Assembly: GCA_049366695.1 (NCBI GenBank)
Contig: JBMNCR010000029.1
Span: 1 to 48,088 of the forward strand
Direction: 5' to 3'
Length of the DNA stretch: 48,088 nucleotides
Source of the DNA: JBMNCR01 sp049366695
GTDB taxonomy: Bacteria > Bacillota > Clostridia > Eubacteriales > Alkalibacteraceae
Shown here: positions 16,749 to 25,894 of the stretch, one piece after another
How positions within the stretch are numbered: the first letter of the stretch is position 1
How the letters are laid out: each line of letters opens with the position of its first letter
The notes under the pieces: generated by a model
What the model was told of the DNA's origin: nothing
Database searches by the model: none
What the model saw: the letters and a program-made list of their open reading frames with translations, nothing else
Program-made: the position numbers and the translations under genes

Positions 16749-17054
16749 ATGGATAAACCAAAGCATCATATATTTGTATGTGGGAGTGCAAGATTAGTAG
16801 GAGAAAATAAAGGATTTTGTTTGCAAAAAGGAGCTGTTGATATAATTCAAATGTTCAATGAAGAAATACAAGATCGTGGTTTAGATAGTGAAGTAATGGT
16901 TACAAGTACGGGATGTATGGGATTATGCTCTATGGGCCCGGTTGTTATGATTTACCCTGAGCAAATATGGTATGGAAAAGTTACCGAAGATGATGTTGAA
17001 GAAATCATGGATTGTTTAGAAGAAAGTGAAGTTTTAGATAGATTAGTTATCTAA
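16749..17054 (+). CDS. Thioredoxin-like [2Fe-2S] ferredoxin
   Basis: 101 residues. Cysteines C11, C24, C56 and C60 occupy the positions of the cluster ligands of the well-studied Clostridium pasteurianum [2Fe-2S] ferredoxin, and the family's extra non-ligand Cys14 is Ala here. This thioredoxin-fold (Shethna-type) ferredoxin interacts with the MoFe protein in C. pasteurianum. Position 26 nt after nifB supports a nitrogenase role. GGAG ribosome site. Confidence 0.93.
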   Translation: MDKPKHHIFVCGSARLVGENKGFCLQKGAVDIIQMFNEEIQDRGLDSEVMVTSTGCMGLCSMGPVVMIYPEQIWYGKVTEDDVEEIMDCLEESEVLDRLVI

Positions 17055-17188
17055 ATATATATTAGATTTTAAATAATATACCCATAAATATTAAATTCTA
17101 TTTTAAGTAAAAGGGGGAGTTGCTAATTTGAATTTTTAAGAAATAACTATTCCGGTAATATATTATTATTTAGAAAGGTGGGGTTTTT

Positions 17189-18244
17189 ATGAAATTAAAT
17201 ATAGTGGATACTACCCTTCGGGACGGTGAACAGACGCCTGGGGTAGCTTTTAATAGTAATTCAAAAATTGAGATAGCCACAGCTTTGAGTGAATTAGGCG
17301 TAGAAATTATTGAAGTTGGTATTCCTGCAATGGGTGAAGATGAAATTGATGCTATTAGAAAAATAAAAAAGTTAAACTTAAGATCTCATTTATTAACTTG
17401 GAATAGAATGAAAAAAGAAGATATTGATGCATCTATTGAATCTGAAGTGTATGATGTACATATATCTGTTCCTTCTTCAAAAATTCAAATAGAAAAAAAA
17501 CTAAAAATTGCACCTTCTAAAGTTTTAATAAAACTAAGTGATACAGTAGAGTATGCAATTAAAAAAGGATGTAGTGTATCTGTAGGAGCTGAAGATGCTT
17601 CGAGAGCTGATGAAGTATTTTTGACAAAATTATTTTCAGTGGCTATAGAATCTGGAGCTTCGCGTATTAGATATGCTGATACCCTAGGTAAATTAAATCC
17701 TTTTGATACAGTTACGATTATTAAAAATCTAAAAGAAGAATTAAAGATAGATATAGATTTTCATGGACACAATGATTTTGGTATGGCCACTGCAAATGCT
17801 TTAGCAGCATATAAAAGTGGAGCTAGCTATATTAGTTGCAGTATAAATGGATTAGGAGAAAGAGCTGGTAATACTCCCCTTGAAGAAATTGTTATGGCAC
17901 TTCTATATATGGAAAATTGTAAGAGTGAAATTGATATTACTAAACTGGTGGCAACATCAAAATTAGTAGAGATGCATTCAGGAAGAAATGTTTATATCGG
18001 CAAGCCTATTGTAGGAGAAGAAGTTTTTTCGCACGAATCAGGAATACATATAGATGGTCTACTAAAAGATAAAAACACCTATGAATACTTAAGTCCAGAA
18101 TTACTAGGAAGAACAAATAAATTTGTATTGGGAAAGCATTCAGGCAAATCAGCAGTGATACATATATATAAAAAAATGGGTCAAATAATTAATGATATTG
18201 AGGCAAATAATATTGTTTATAATTTAAGGAAACACTATAGTTGA
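17189..18244 (+). CDS. nifV: Homocitrate synthase NifV
   Basis: 351-residue member of the isopropylmalate/homocitrate synthase family; it condenses acetyl-CoA with 2-oxoglutarate to homocitrate, the organic ligand of FeMo-cofactor. Catalytic and metal motifs: DTTLRDGEQTPG near the N terminus, FHGHNDFGMA (metal His pair) and NGLGERAGNTPLEE. It is shorter than the roughly 380 residues of many NifV proteins, ending shortly after GKHSGKSAV. GAAAGGTGGGG precedes the ATG. The nif context makes homocitrate synthase more likely than a leucine or citramalate enzyme. Confidence 0.94.
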   Translation: MKLNIVDTTLRDGEQTPGVAFNSNSKIEIATALSELGVEIIEVGIPAMGEDEIDAIRKIKKLNLRSHLLTWNRMKKEDIDASIESEVYDVHISVPSSKIQIEKKLKIAPSKVLIKLSDTVEYAIKKGCSVSVGAEDASRADEVFLTKLFSVAIESGASRIRYADTLGKLNPFDTVTIIKNLKEELKIDIDFHGHNDFGMATANALAAYKSGASYISCSINGLGERAGNTPLEEIVMALLYMENCKSEIDITKLVATSKLVEMHSGRNVYIGKPIVGEEVFSHESGIHIDGLLKDKNTYEYLSPELLGRTNKFVLGKHSGKSAVIHIYKKMGQIINDIEANNIVYNLRKHYS

Positions 18245-18598
18245 AAATATAAATAGTTGCTATTATATTAATACAGGAACCTTTATGAGATTTCTTGTAC
18301 TTTATATGAGTAAAAATGAATATGCTCATTACTATAAAGTATTTAATTATATTAAAAATTGAAATGATCGTTAATATCTAATATATTATTTTATAAAATA
18401 TTAAAACGTACAATGAAATAAAAATTTACTAATATAAAAAACAAAACATGTAGCAAAAGACTAATAATTACTTGCCAAAAAGCAGATAATGAAAATGTAG
18501 TAACATCAAATAAGTTCTGTGAAATATAGAATTGTTTATAATCAGTTACTATCATAATTAGTATGTTTGTATAAAGAGTAATTAATTAGGAGGGAATA
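18245..18598. other. Intergenic region after nifV
   Basis: 354 bp with no ORF of note. One imperfect stem-loop (18298-18341; a 9-bp perfect outer stem TACTTTATA/TATAAAGTA plus inner TGAG/CTCA) lies 54 nt after the nifV stop and could mark the transcript end, although no T run follows. The remainder is AT-rich with nothing recognised. Confidence 0.4.
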
Positions 18599-18859
18599 AT
18601 GATGTCAAAAATAATAATGGGAATTCAAGTCGAAAATCGAAAAGATACTATCACACAAGTGCAAAACTTATTAACGGATTTTGGATGTTATATTAAAACA
18701 AGATTAGGTTTACATGAGGCATCGGATAATAGGGAAGTGTGTAGTGACAAAGGTTTAATAATTTTGGAATTTATCAATGATTCTCAAAAGGAAGCTGCTA
18801 GATTAGAAGAATCTCTAAAAAACACTCAATATGTAGCAGTAAAAATTATGGAATTTTAA
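18599..18859 (+). CDS. Small TM1266/ACT-like protein
   Basis: 86 residues. The pattern (N-terminal beta strand IIMGIQVENRKDTITQVQNLLTDFG, central RLGLHEA, then GLIILEF, C-terminal VAVKIMEF) resembles the small ACT-like TM1266 family, whose members are annotated as putative regulators of the iron-only hydrogenase system. No DNA-binding segment is visible. TAGGAGGG precedes two adjacent ATG codons (18599 and 18602). Next to nif but separated by 354 bp. Family assignment is from memory and tentative. Confidence 0.55.
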   Translation: MMSKIIMGIQVENRKDTITQVQNLLTDFGCYIKTRLGLHEASDNREVCSDKGLIILEFINDSQKEAARLEESLKNTQYVAVKIMEF

Positions 18860-19020
18860 AACTTTTGCATTGAAATTAAGCAAAGCATTACGCATGTTAA
18901 TAAATATTAGAAAATATTATTAATATTGTAGAGAGCGAATTTAAAAGTAATTCATGTACTCAGTTCGAGAAAATATAGTTTAGGTGTTATAGAAATTTAT
19001 AAATAATAGAAATTTTTATA

Positions 19021-19058
19021 ATTAGCTTTACATTTTTATGTGAAGCTAATTTTTTTTT
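19021..19058 (+). terminator. Strong intrinsic terminator
   Basis: Thirteen-bp stem (one G-U) between 19021-19033 and 19038-19050, a 4-nt loop and nine T. It lies 160 nt after the preceding stop codon, so it ends either a long 3' UTR or a separate small transcript. In the rest of 18860-19350 I see no gene. Confidence 0.85.
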
Positions 19059-19350
19059 AATAATAAAAAATGTCATAATAACACCATATTTTTGTTGTAG
19101 AATGAATGTTGTATTAGATATCTGTGATAGTTGATTAAAGTAATGATGCATATATGAATTTGCCTCAAAAAGTATTGCATATATAAATAAATAACAAGTA
19201 AAATATAGTGGATGAATAATTTAAGAATATTAGTATTACTTTTTTAAATTATAAGGTATATAAAGATATCTATTAGTATTTTACTTCAGAATTTATATTT
19301 AATCATTCTATGCAAAGAAATTCTTTATTAGATTGAAAGGAGTTATTTAA

Positions 19351-20193
19351 ATGAAGAATAGAAAATGGATTCAGGGATTCTTTTTTATACTTATTTTAAT
19401 GATTGTTGTTAATCATATTCTAGTAGAAGCAGGTAAAGGAATTGCATATTTTTCATCTTTTTCTTTACATGCAATATGTCCGTTTGGAGGAGTTGTTACA
19501 TTATATCAATTTTTTACGACAGGTACTTTTGTGCAAAAAATACATGAGTCATCTGTAATCTTAATGTTTTTAGTTTTTTTGATGTCAGTGTTATTTGGAT
19601 CAGTATTTTGTGGTTGGATATGTCCTTTTGGTACTTTTCAAGAGTGGAGTAGTAAAATAGGAAAAAAAATATTTAAAAGAAAATATAATAATTTTATATC
19701 AAAAAAATTAGATTATTATCTAAGGTTTATTCGATATATTGTATTAGTGTGGATAATATATAATACAGCAATGACTGCTAAATTAGTGTTCATTAATATT
19801 GATCCATATTACGCATTATTTCATTTTTGGACCGGAGAAGTTGCTGTTTCTGCTTTGTTTATACTAGGAATAGTTCTATTAAGCAGTATATTTATAGAAA
19901 GACCTTGGTGTAAATATTTATGTCCCTATGGCGCAATACTTGGTTTAAGTAATAAAATTAGTATATTTAAAATAGTAAGAAATAAATCAAAATGTATTTC
20001 TTGTATGTCATGTGATAAAAACTGTCCTATGAATATTATTGTATCAAAGCAAGAAATTATAAATAATCACCAGTGTATTAGATGTATGGAATGTACATCT
20101 GAAGCTAATTGTCCAATTGAAAATACAGTTGAGTTATCAAGTAGAAAAAACAATACAATATTAGATGAAAAAAGTACTGGTGGGAGGGTATGA
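19351..20193 (+). CDS. NapH-like 4Fe-4S membrane protein
   Basis: 280-residue polytopic membrane protein with about five helices. It has a CPFGG motif at C43, two CxxxCP motifs (C87/C91 in FCGWICPFG and C187/C191 in CKYLCPYG), and two C-terminal [4Fe-4S] motifs (C215-x2-C-x2-C-x3-CP and C242-x2-C-x2-C-x5-CP). This is the NapH/NosR/RdxA-type membrane electron-transfer architecture. It probably moves electrons between the quinone or ferredoxin pool and an extracytoplasmic partner, perhaps the protein encoded immediately downstream. Ribosome site AAAGGAG. Confidence 0.85.
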   Translation: MKNRKWIQGFFFILILMIVVNHILVEAGKGIAYFSSFSLHAICPFGGVVTLYQFFTTGTFVQKIHESSVILMFLVFLMSVLFGSVFCGWICPFGTFQEWSSKIGKKIFKRKYNNFISKKLDYYLRFIRYIVLVWIIYNTAMTAKLVFINIDPYYALFHFWTGEVAVSALFILGIVLLSSIFIERPWCKYLCPYGAILGLSNKISIFKIVRNKSKCISCMSCDKNCPMNIIVSKQEIINNHQCIRCMECTSEANCPIENTVELSSRKNNTILDEKSTGGRV

Positions 20194-20194
20194 C

Positions 20195-20935
20195 ATGAAA
20201 ATAAAATCTCCAATTTTAGGTATTATTATTTTTATTATTATTTTTGGAGGTATTGCAGGAGCAGATATGTTGGGAATATGGAAAACTAAATCTTCTAAAC
20301 TACCAATTAAATTTGATAGTGGAGAATATATAGGTGAATATAATCCAGCAGATATCAGAGGATCGTATAGTTTCGATGATATATATAATGCTTTTCAGAT
20401 TTCTCCGCAAGTATTAGCTACTGCATTTGAATTAGACATAGAAAATCCCGAGGAATTCCTATGTAAAGATTTAGAGCAAATATATAGTTCTATGAATGAG
20501 TCAAACATAGAAATAGGAACTTCATCTATTAGATATTTTGTGGCATTATATAAAGGCTTGCCCTTTGAATTTGAAAAAGAAATGTATTTGCCACAAAAAG
20601 CAGTAGAAATATTAATAAAGAATAAAACCCTTGAAAAACAACAAGAAATATATTTACAAGACCATGTTATTGATAGTACACAATTATTAAAAGCAAAAGA
20701 GGCTCCTGCAGAAGAAGAGAAGCACGAAGAAGAAAAAGAATTCAAAGTAAATGGTAATACTACTTTTAAAGAACTTATTAGTTGGGGAGTTTCACAACAA
20801 GAAATTGAAGATATTATAGTTGAGGAAATTTCAGACGATACAATAACTGTTAAAGAGTTTTGTAATAATAAAGGAATCAAATATTCTAATGTAAAAATAC
20901 AATTACAATATTTAGTTGATGAAAAAAATAAATAA
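20195..20935 (+). CDS. Membrane-anchored protein with two helical repeat domains
   Basis: 246 residues. One N-terminal membrane helix (about 6-25) is followed by a soluble part. Two segments look related: about 46-92 (DIRGSYSFDDIYNAFQISPQVLATAFEL...) and about 188-240 (KVNGNTTFKELISWGVSQQEIEDII...); both have a (I/V)xGxxxFxxI/L start and a helix-turn-helix-like pattern. An EAPAEEEKHEEEKE linker separates them. I recall similar small domains near NapH-type and DUF4405 redox proteins, but the function is unknown. ATG 20195 has GGGAGG 7 nt upstream and lies 1 nt after the NapH-like stop, so the two form one operon. Confidence 0.7.
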   Translation: MKIKSPILGIIIFIIIFGGIAGADMLGIWKTKSSKLPIKFDSGEYIGEYNPADIRGSYSFDDIYNAFQISPQVLATAFELDIENPEEFLCKDLEQIYSSMNESNIEIGTSSIRYFVALYKGLPFEFEKEMYLPQKAVEILIKNKTLEKQQEIYLQDHVIDSTQLLKAKEAPAEEEKHEEEKEFKVNGNTTFKELISWGVSQQEIEDIIVEEISDDTITVKEFCNNKGIKYSNVKIQLQYLVDEKNK

Positions 20936-21268
20936 TATTTCATTATAACTAAATAATTAAAATTTATTTATATATACTTTAATGGTTACTGCCGCCTTTG
21001 CTCTTGTAAAGGGGGTATTTTAGTTTGCAAATAGTGTGAAGAAATATCTTAACTAGACGAAAAAATTTTAATTTATGTAAATGACAATTTAATGTTGATT
21101 TATCTAAAAAGAATACAGATTGAAGGAATAAATATAGTGGCTATCAAGAGTTTATATTTATTAGTAGATAAATTTAATAATTTTTTAATAAATAATTAAT
21201 TAATCTTTAGTATTTTAAGAATATATTATTATAGATAACTAGATTAATAGTATTGGGAGATAGAAATT
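20936..21268. other. Intergenic region with possible terminator
   Basis: 333 bp without an ORF. A hairpin at about 20989-21019 (GCCGCCTTT pairing with AAAGGGGGT, one mismatch) followed by TATTTTAGTTT may end the redox gene pair. Nothing else is recognised. Confidence 0.45.
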
Positions 21269-21967
21269 ATGAATCAATATAATAAAAATAAAAAGGTAGG
21301 ATGTATTTTAATACATGGTTTTGGAGGAGATTCAAAAGAAGTATCGCCTTTAACTGACTACTTAAATGAAAGAGGATATACAACGATATGTGCTTCTTTG
21401 AAGGGACACACAGGTAAAAGAAGTGATTTGAAAAAGTATACTTATCAAGATTGGATCAATTCTGCACATGAATGTTATAAAAAAATAAATTCAGAATGTG
21501 ATTATATATTTATCTTTGGGTTTTCTATGGGAGGACTCATCGCACTGCAACTTGCTAATAAATTTGCAGTTGACGCTATCGTAACATTAAATACACCTAT
21601 ATTCTTTTGGAATTTTAAAAATGTATATTCTTATTTAGTTGATGATATAAAGAATAAAAAATTAACAAATACTCGTAGATATGTACGATCATGTACAAAT
21701 TTTCCTATTAGATCATTAATAAATTTTAGATTATTGTTATCTTATTCAAAGAAAATTCTAAGTAATGTTAATTGTTCTTTATTCATAGTACAATCATTAA
21801 ACGATGATGCTGTAAAAGAAAAAAGTGGGGATTATATTTATAATAATGTTTCATCTCAAGTTAAGAATTTAAAATTTTACGAAGATTCAGGACATCTCAT
21901 ATTATGGAGCAATGAATGTAATAAAGTATTGAGAGATATAGATTTGTTTATAAATGATATAATCTAA
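21269..21967 (+). CDS. Alpha/beta hydrolase, carboxylesterase/monoacylglycerol-lipase-like
   Basis: 232 residues with the alpha/beta hydrolase layout: oxyanion HGFGG (16-20), nucleophile elbow GFSMGG with S86, acid at D179 or D180 (QSLNDDAV) and H209 in DSGHLI. The small size and GFSMGG resemble Est30-type carboxylesterases. Probable substrates are acylglycerols or short esters. It precedes the membrane-lipid operon by about 540 bp, which suggests but does not prove a lipid role. TTGGGAGA ribosome site. Confidence 0.85.
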   Translation: MNQYNKNKKVGCILIHGFGGDSKEVSPLTDYLNERGYTTICASLKGHTGKRSDLKKYTYQDWINSAHECYKKINSECDYIFIFGFSMGGLIALQLANKFAVDAIVTLNTPIFFWNFKNVYSYLVDDIKNKKLTNTRRYVRSCTNFPIRSLINFRLLLSYSKKILSNVNCSLFIVQSLNDDAVKEKSGDYIYNNVSSQVKNLKFYEDSGHLILWSNECNKVLRDIDLFINDII

Positions 21968-22510
21968 TAGACTATAGTAATCCCATGAAAAAAACAACAC
22001 AATACTTGGTTGCAAAATAGAATTAGTCTTATTAATAATATAACTATATATTTTATAAATTATTTTACTTTGATTAAAGTTTGTAAAAATATCTGCAAAA
22101 ACCTATGTGAAATATATAATAATTTAAAAGAAAGTTTTTCAAAATATTTCTATTCATTACGTTATTGTTTTAAGAAAATAACATTATATAGCTATTTTTT
22201 AATAAGCGTTTTTCGATTTACTTGCTTAATTGGTAAATATCTAAATACAATATAATTAGACAATTATAAACAAGTGTTTTAAAATATAAAAAGTGATCGT
22301 ATATAATAAATATATTAAATTATAAATAACATATGATTATTGTGTAATACTGTTAAATTTAAGTTTATTTATCATTTGAATTATATTAATAATCATATTT
22401 ACATATGCGTCTATTCTGTAGAAAAAATTGCCATTTATTTTAATTTTGTTATAATGTGTATATAATATATCTCAAATTGTTTTTAATAATAATCTTAAAG
22501 GAGTCAGAAC
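21968..22510. other. AT-rich intergenic region
   Basis: 543 bp. An 81-codon TTG-start frame at 22010-22255 has no ribosome site and low-complexity composition; I do not call it a gene. The only clear element is the promoter at 22428-22455. Confidence 0.5.
22428..22455 (+). promoter_or_regulatory. Sigma-A promoter for the membrane-lipid operon
   Basis: TTGCCA (22428-22433), 16-bp spacer, perfect TATAAT (22450-22455), 55 bp upstream of the first gene of the operon. Confidence 0.7.
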
Positions 22511-23605
22511 ATGAATAATAATAACAATGAAAATCGGGGTATATGTAATACTGATACTGTGGTAATGAAGTCTAAAATTAGTACATATTTATTATTAACT
22601 TTTTTATTTATAGTTACTTCTTTTTTATCACTGTTGTTTATTTATCATATTTTATGTGATAAAAGTTCGTTTTTGTCATTAAAATTTTTAACAAATGAGG
22701 TGGTTATTAGTCTTATAATTCTATTAATTATATATTTTTTGTTAGATACATTAAGATTTTATTATATATTAAAAACATTAGGTATTTTTGTTAGCTTTAC
22801 ATATATGATTAAATTAGCATTTATAAATATTTTCGTATCAAATATTACTCCTTTTGCGACTGGAGGAGGATTTGCACAAGTTTTTCTACTGAATAAAAAA
22901 GGAGTATCTTTAGGTGATGCTACTGCTGCATCTACAATAAGGACAGTACTACCTGTTATATTTTTTGTTATTTCAACACCGATAGTTCTAATTAATTATA
23001 CAAATTTTTTTCAGTTATTTCAAAAAGATAATATATATACGTATATATTGGGAATAGTGATGGGATATAGTATAATAGCATATTTGTTTTATAAACTAAT
23101 AAATGATACTAGAATAATTAAAGTATTTATTTTTAGGGTTTTATTATTACTAGAAAAGAAGAGAATATTATCCACTATACGAACTATAAAAATAAGAAGA
23201 AAATTGCTAAGAGAAATTGATTGCTTTTCAAGTAGTTTTTATAGATTTTTTAATGGAAATAAGATAGATATTATTATTTCGATTCTATTTACGATATTAT
23301 TTTTATTATCACTTTTTATATTTCCGGTTATTCTCATTATTGGTTTAGGTTATAATATTTCACCCTTTTCTATTATTGCTTTACAAATTGTGATTACTTT
23401 TATAACGTATTTTGCTCCCACTCCAGGAGCTACAGGTATTGCAGAGGGAGGATTTTCATTAATATTTTCTAGTATAATTGACAAAAGTGATTTACTTTCT
23501 CTAACCTTTACATGGAGATTTTTTTCTATATATATAGGAGTATTCATTGGTTTAATTATTTTTTATTTTGAAATAATTAGAATTAATTTTAACAAAAAAA
23601 GATAA
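22511..23605 (+). CDS. LPG synthase TM-domain (UPF0104) family membrane protein
   Basis: 364-residue polytopic membrane protein of the lysylphosphatidylglycerol-synthase transmembrane family (the MprF N-terminal flippase-like domain), without the soluble aminoacyl-transferase part. Signature blocks: FVSNITPFATGGGFAQVFLL, GDATAASTIRTVLPV and PTPGATGIAEGGFSLIF. It probably translocates a lipid or glycolipid. The neighbouring glycosyltransferase and acyltransferase suggest that their product is the substrate (inference). AAAGGAG ribosome site, own promoter. Confidence 0.88.
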   Translation: MNNNNNENRGICNTDTVVMKSKISTYLLLTFLFIVTSFLSLLFIYHILCDKSSFLSLKFLTNEVVISLIILLIIYFLLDTLRFYYILKTLGIFVSFTYMIKLAFINIFVSNITPFATGGGFAQVFLLNKKGVSLGDATAASTIRTVLPVIFFVISTPIVLINYTNFFQLFQKDNIYTYILGIVMGYSIIAYLFYKLINDTRIIKVFIFRVLLLLEKKRILSTIRTIKIRRKLLREIDCFSSSFYRFFNGNKIDIIISILFTILFLLSLFIFPVILIIGLGYNISPFSIIALQIVITFITYFAPTPGATGIAEGGFSLIFSSIIDKSDLLSLTFTWRFFSIYIGVFIGLIIFYFEIIRINFNKKR

Positions 23606-23623
23606 ATTAGTATGGTGATTATT

Positions 23624-25894
23624 ATGAAAAGAAAAAATAAATTAAAAGTATTTCTTTATATTGATATTGCAATTTTATTAATTCTTATTTTTTATAAAGG
23701 TTATTTATTTGTATTTGAAAGAGATTTTAATTCTGTTAATATTAATAGTATAACTAAAATTCAAGATGATTCTGAAGACAAAAATGAAATTTCTTTTGTT
23801 GTTTTAGGAAATATAAAGAACTCAATTGATGTATTTGATAATAAAATTATTAAAATGATAAATAATGATGAAGATATTGATTTTGTTATTTCTTTAGGGG
23901 ATGCTGTTCTAGATGGAGAAGAGGATAAATACAGAATATTAAATAAAAGTATAAATAAGATTAATGTACCAACAATTATAGGTATTGGAGAAAAAGAAGT
24001 ATCAGAAGGTGGTGCTATAAGATATTATAAGCATTTTGGACCATTGTATTTTTCTTTTGCTGTAAATGATGCTTATTATGTATTTCTAGATACAACTGGT
24101 AAGACATCATATACTTGGCAGAAGCACTGGCTTGAAAAGGAATTAGAAAATTCATCTGGATATAAGCATAGGTTCATTTTTCTCAATAAGCCACCCTTTA
24201 TTATTGAATCAAAATCTAGTATTGATCTAAATAAAGAGTATATTAAAGATAAAGAATTTAGGGATTATTTAAGAGGTATATTTAGCAAATTTAACGTAGA
24301 TGCTGTATTTTGTTCAGGATTAGAAATATTTGATGAGCGGAAAATAGATGGGATACCATATTATATAACAGGATGTGCAGGTGGAGGATTAATGATAAAT
24401 GATAGTAATAGCTTTTATCATTATCTTAAAGTTGATATAAATGAAGATGGAGTAGAATACAATGTAATTAAGGATGATACGCCATTAAATTCTGCAATAT
24501 TTAGAGCTATTGAAAATATTTGGATTTATATACATTCTATTTTTTACATAAACTTATTGAATTTATTTTTTATTATCGTATTATTAACTATAATAGGAGT
24601 TTTGATATATTTAAAAGCTTCGATTGAAGTAGATTATTATCAGGATTTTGATAGAGAAAATGATATTTTTACTAAGAAAGAAAAATTAAACATAGCAATG
24701 TTTACTAACAATTATCTTCCATTTATTGGAGGAGTTCCTTTGTCAATTAACAGATTGACAAAAGGATTGAAAAAAAATGGTCATAATGTATCTATTTTTG
24801 CTCCTGAGTATCCTGAGGCAAATGATGATAAGGATAGCGATGTTATTCGTTGTAAATTACTTTTATATTATAAAGCTAAGGTTTTTTTCTTTCCTATAAT
24901 AAACATTTTTTCATCAAAGATTGAGAAAGAATTTATCAAAGGAAATTATGATGTTATTCATGTACACCATCCTTTTTGGATGGGAAAAAAAGGTCTTAAA
25001 TTAGGGGAGAAATATAATCTGCCTGTTGTTTTAACTTATCATACAAGATTGGAAATGTATGCTCACTATATACCATTTTTACAAATGATATTTAAAAACA
25101 TAATATCTCACAGAATAATAAAGAGATTTTCACAAAAGTGCAAAGCTGTATTTGCACCAACAAATACAGCGAAAGAGTATTTGTCAAATATAGGAGTTAG
25201 CAGACATACTGCAGTTTTGCCTACAGGTATAGATTTTGAAAATTACACTTGTGTTGATGAAGAAATAATAAGTGATATAAGAAGAATATACGTAAAAGAT
25301 AATGAATTGCTTTTATGCTCGGTTTCCAGATTAGCTAAGGAGAAAAACATATTCTTTCTACTTGAAGGTATTAAAAGTATTAAGGAAAATAGTGATATTC
25401 CATTTAAATGTATTATTATTGGAGATGGGCCAGAAAAGGAAAATCTACTAAAGGTAGTCGAAGACTATGGATTAGAAGATACTATAGTATTAGTTGGTTC
25501 TGTAAGTCCCGATAATATAAGTAAATATTATATGGCAGCAGATATTTTTGTTTATAGTTCCAAATCAGAAACTCAGGGTATGGTCTTACTAGAAGCGATG
25601 GCTGGAAAGTGTCCTGTAGTAGCAATTTCATCTAGTGGGATTAATGATGTAATAAAGAACGATTATAATGGATATAAAACTAAACCAAACATTGAACTCT
25701 GGTGCGCAAAGGTTATATCGTTGATGAGTAATGATGAGCGTTTAAAGACTATGTCAAATAATGCATATGACTTTGCAATGCGTTTTTCTTTAGAAGCTAT
25801 GGCTGATAGAGCTACTAGGATGTACTATAGAGTAATTCAAGAGAATTATACATATAGAGCAAAAAATAATATAGAAATTACAGAAGAGGAATGA
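23624..25894 (+). CDS. Metallophosphoesterase-like / GT4 glycosyltransferase fusion
   Basis: 756 residues: membrane helix (about 9-30), a calcineurin-like phosphoesterase-type domain (about 56-285), a second membrane helix (about 308-330), then a GT-B glycosyltransferase of family 4 (about 354-745). The GT has N-terminal MFTNNYLPFIGGVPLSI and the SETQGMVLLEAMAG donor-site motif, like diacylglycerol glucosyltransferases. The phosphoesterase part keeps SLGDAVLDG, but the metal motifs are degraded: GNIKNS for DxH, GIGEKE for GNHE and SGLEIFDE for GHxH. It is probably inactive. GGTGAT 4 nt before ATG 23624 decides the start over ATG 23612. It overlaps the next gene by 4 nt. Confidence 0.85.
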   Translation: MKRKNKLKVFLYIDIAILLILIFYKGYLFVFERDFNSVNINSITKIQDDSEDKNEISFVVLGNIKNSIDVFDNKIIKMINNDEDIDFVISLGDAVLDGEEDKYRILNKSINKINVPTIIGIGEKEVSEGGAIRYYKHFGPLYFSFAVNDAYYVFLDTTGKTSYTWQKHWLEKELENSSGYKHRFIFLNKPPFIIESKSSIDLNKEYIKDKEFRDYLRGIFSKFNVDAVFCSGLEIFDERKIDGIPYYITGCAGGGLMINDSNSFYHYLKVDINEDGVEYNVIKDDTPLNSAIFRAIENIWIYIHSIFYINLLNLFFIIVLLTIIGVLIYLKASIEVDYYQDFDRENDIFTKKEKLNIAMFTNNYLPFIGGVPLSINRLTKGLKKNGHNVSIFAPEYPEANDDKDSDVIRCKLLLYYKAKVFFFPIINIFSSKIEKEFIKGNYDVIHVHHPFWMGKKGLKLGEKYNLPVVLTYHTRLEMYAHYIPFLQMIFKNIISHRIIKRFSQKCKAVFAPTNTAKEYLSNIGVSRHTAVLPTGIDFENYTCVDEEIISDIRRIYVKDNELLLCSVSRLAKEKNIFFLLEGIKSIKENSDIPFKCIIIGDGPEKENLLKVVEDYGLEDTIVLVGSVSPDNISKYYMAADIFVYSSKSETQGMVLLEAMAGKCPVVAISSSGINDVIKNDYNGYKTKPNIELWCAKVISLMSNDERLKTMSNNAYDFAMRFSLEAMADRATRMYYRVIQENYTYRAKNNIEITEEE

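Noticed and set aside
20395..20943. 182-codon minus-strand ORF opposite the anchored redox partner
   Set aside because: Ser/Ile-rich antisense of a gene with a good ribosome site and operon context.
22010..22255. 81-codon TTG-start ORF in the gap before the lipid operon
   Set aside because: No ribosome binding site, composition of AT-rich noncoding DNA (I, K, N, Y, F and scattered C), and no recognisable family.
18245..22510. Insertion sequence, integrase or CRISPR in the accessory gaps
   Set aside because: No transposase or recombinase reading frame, no terminal repeats and no regularly spaced repeats were seen.
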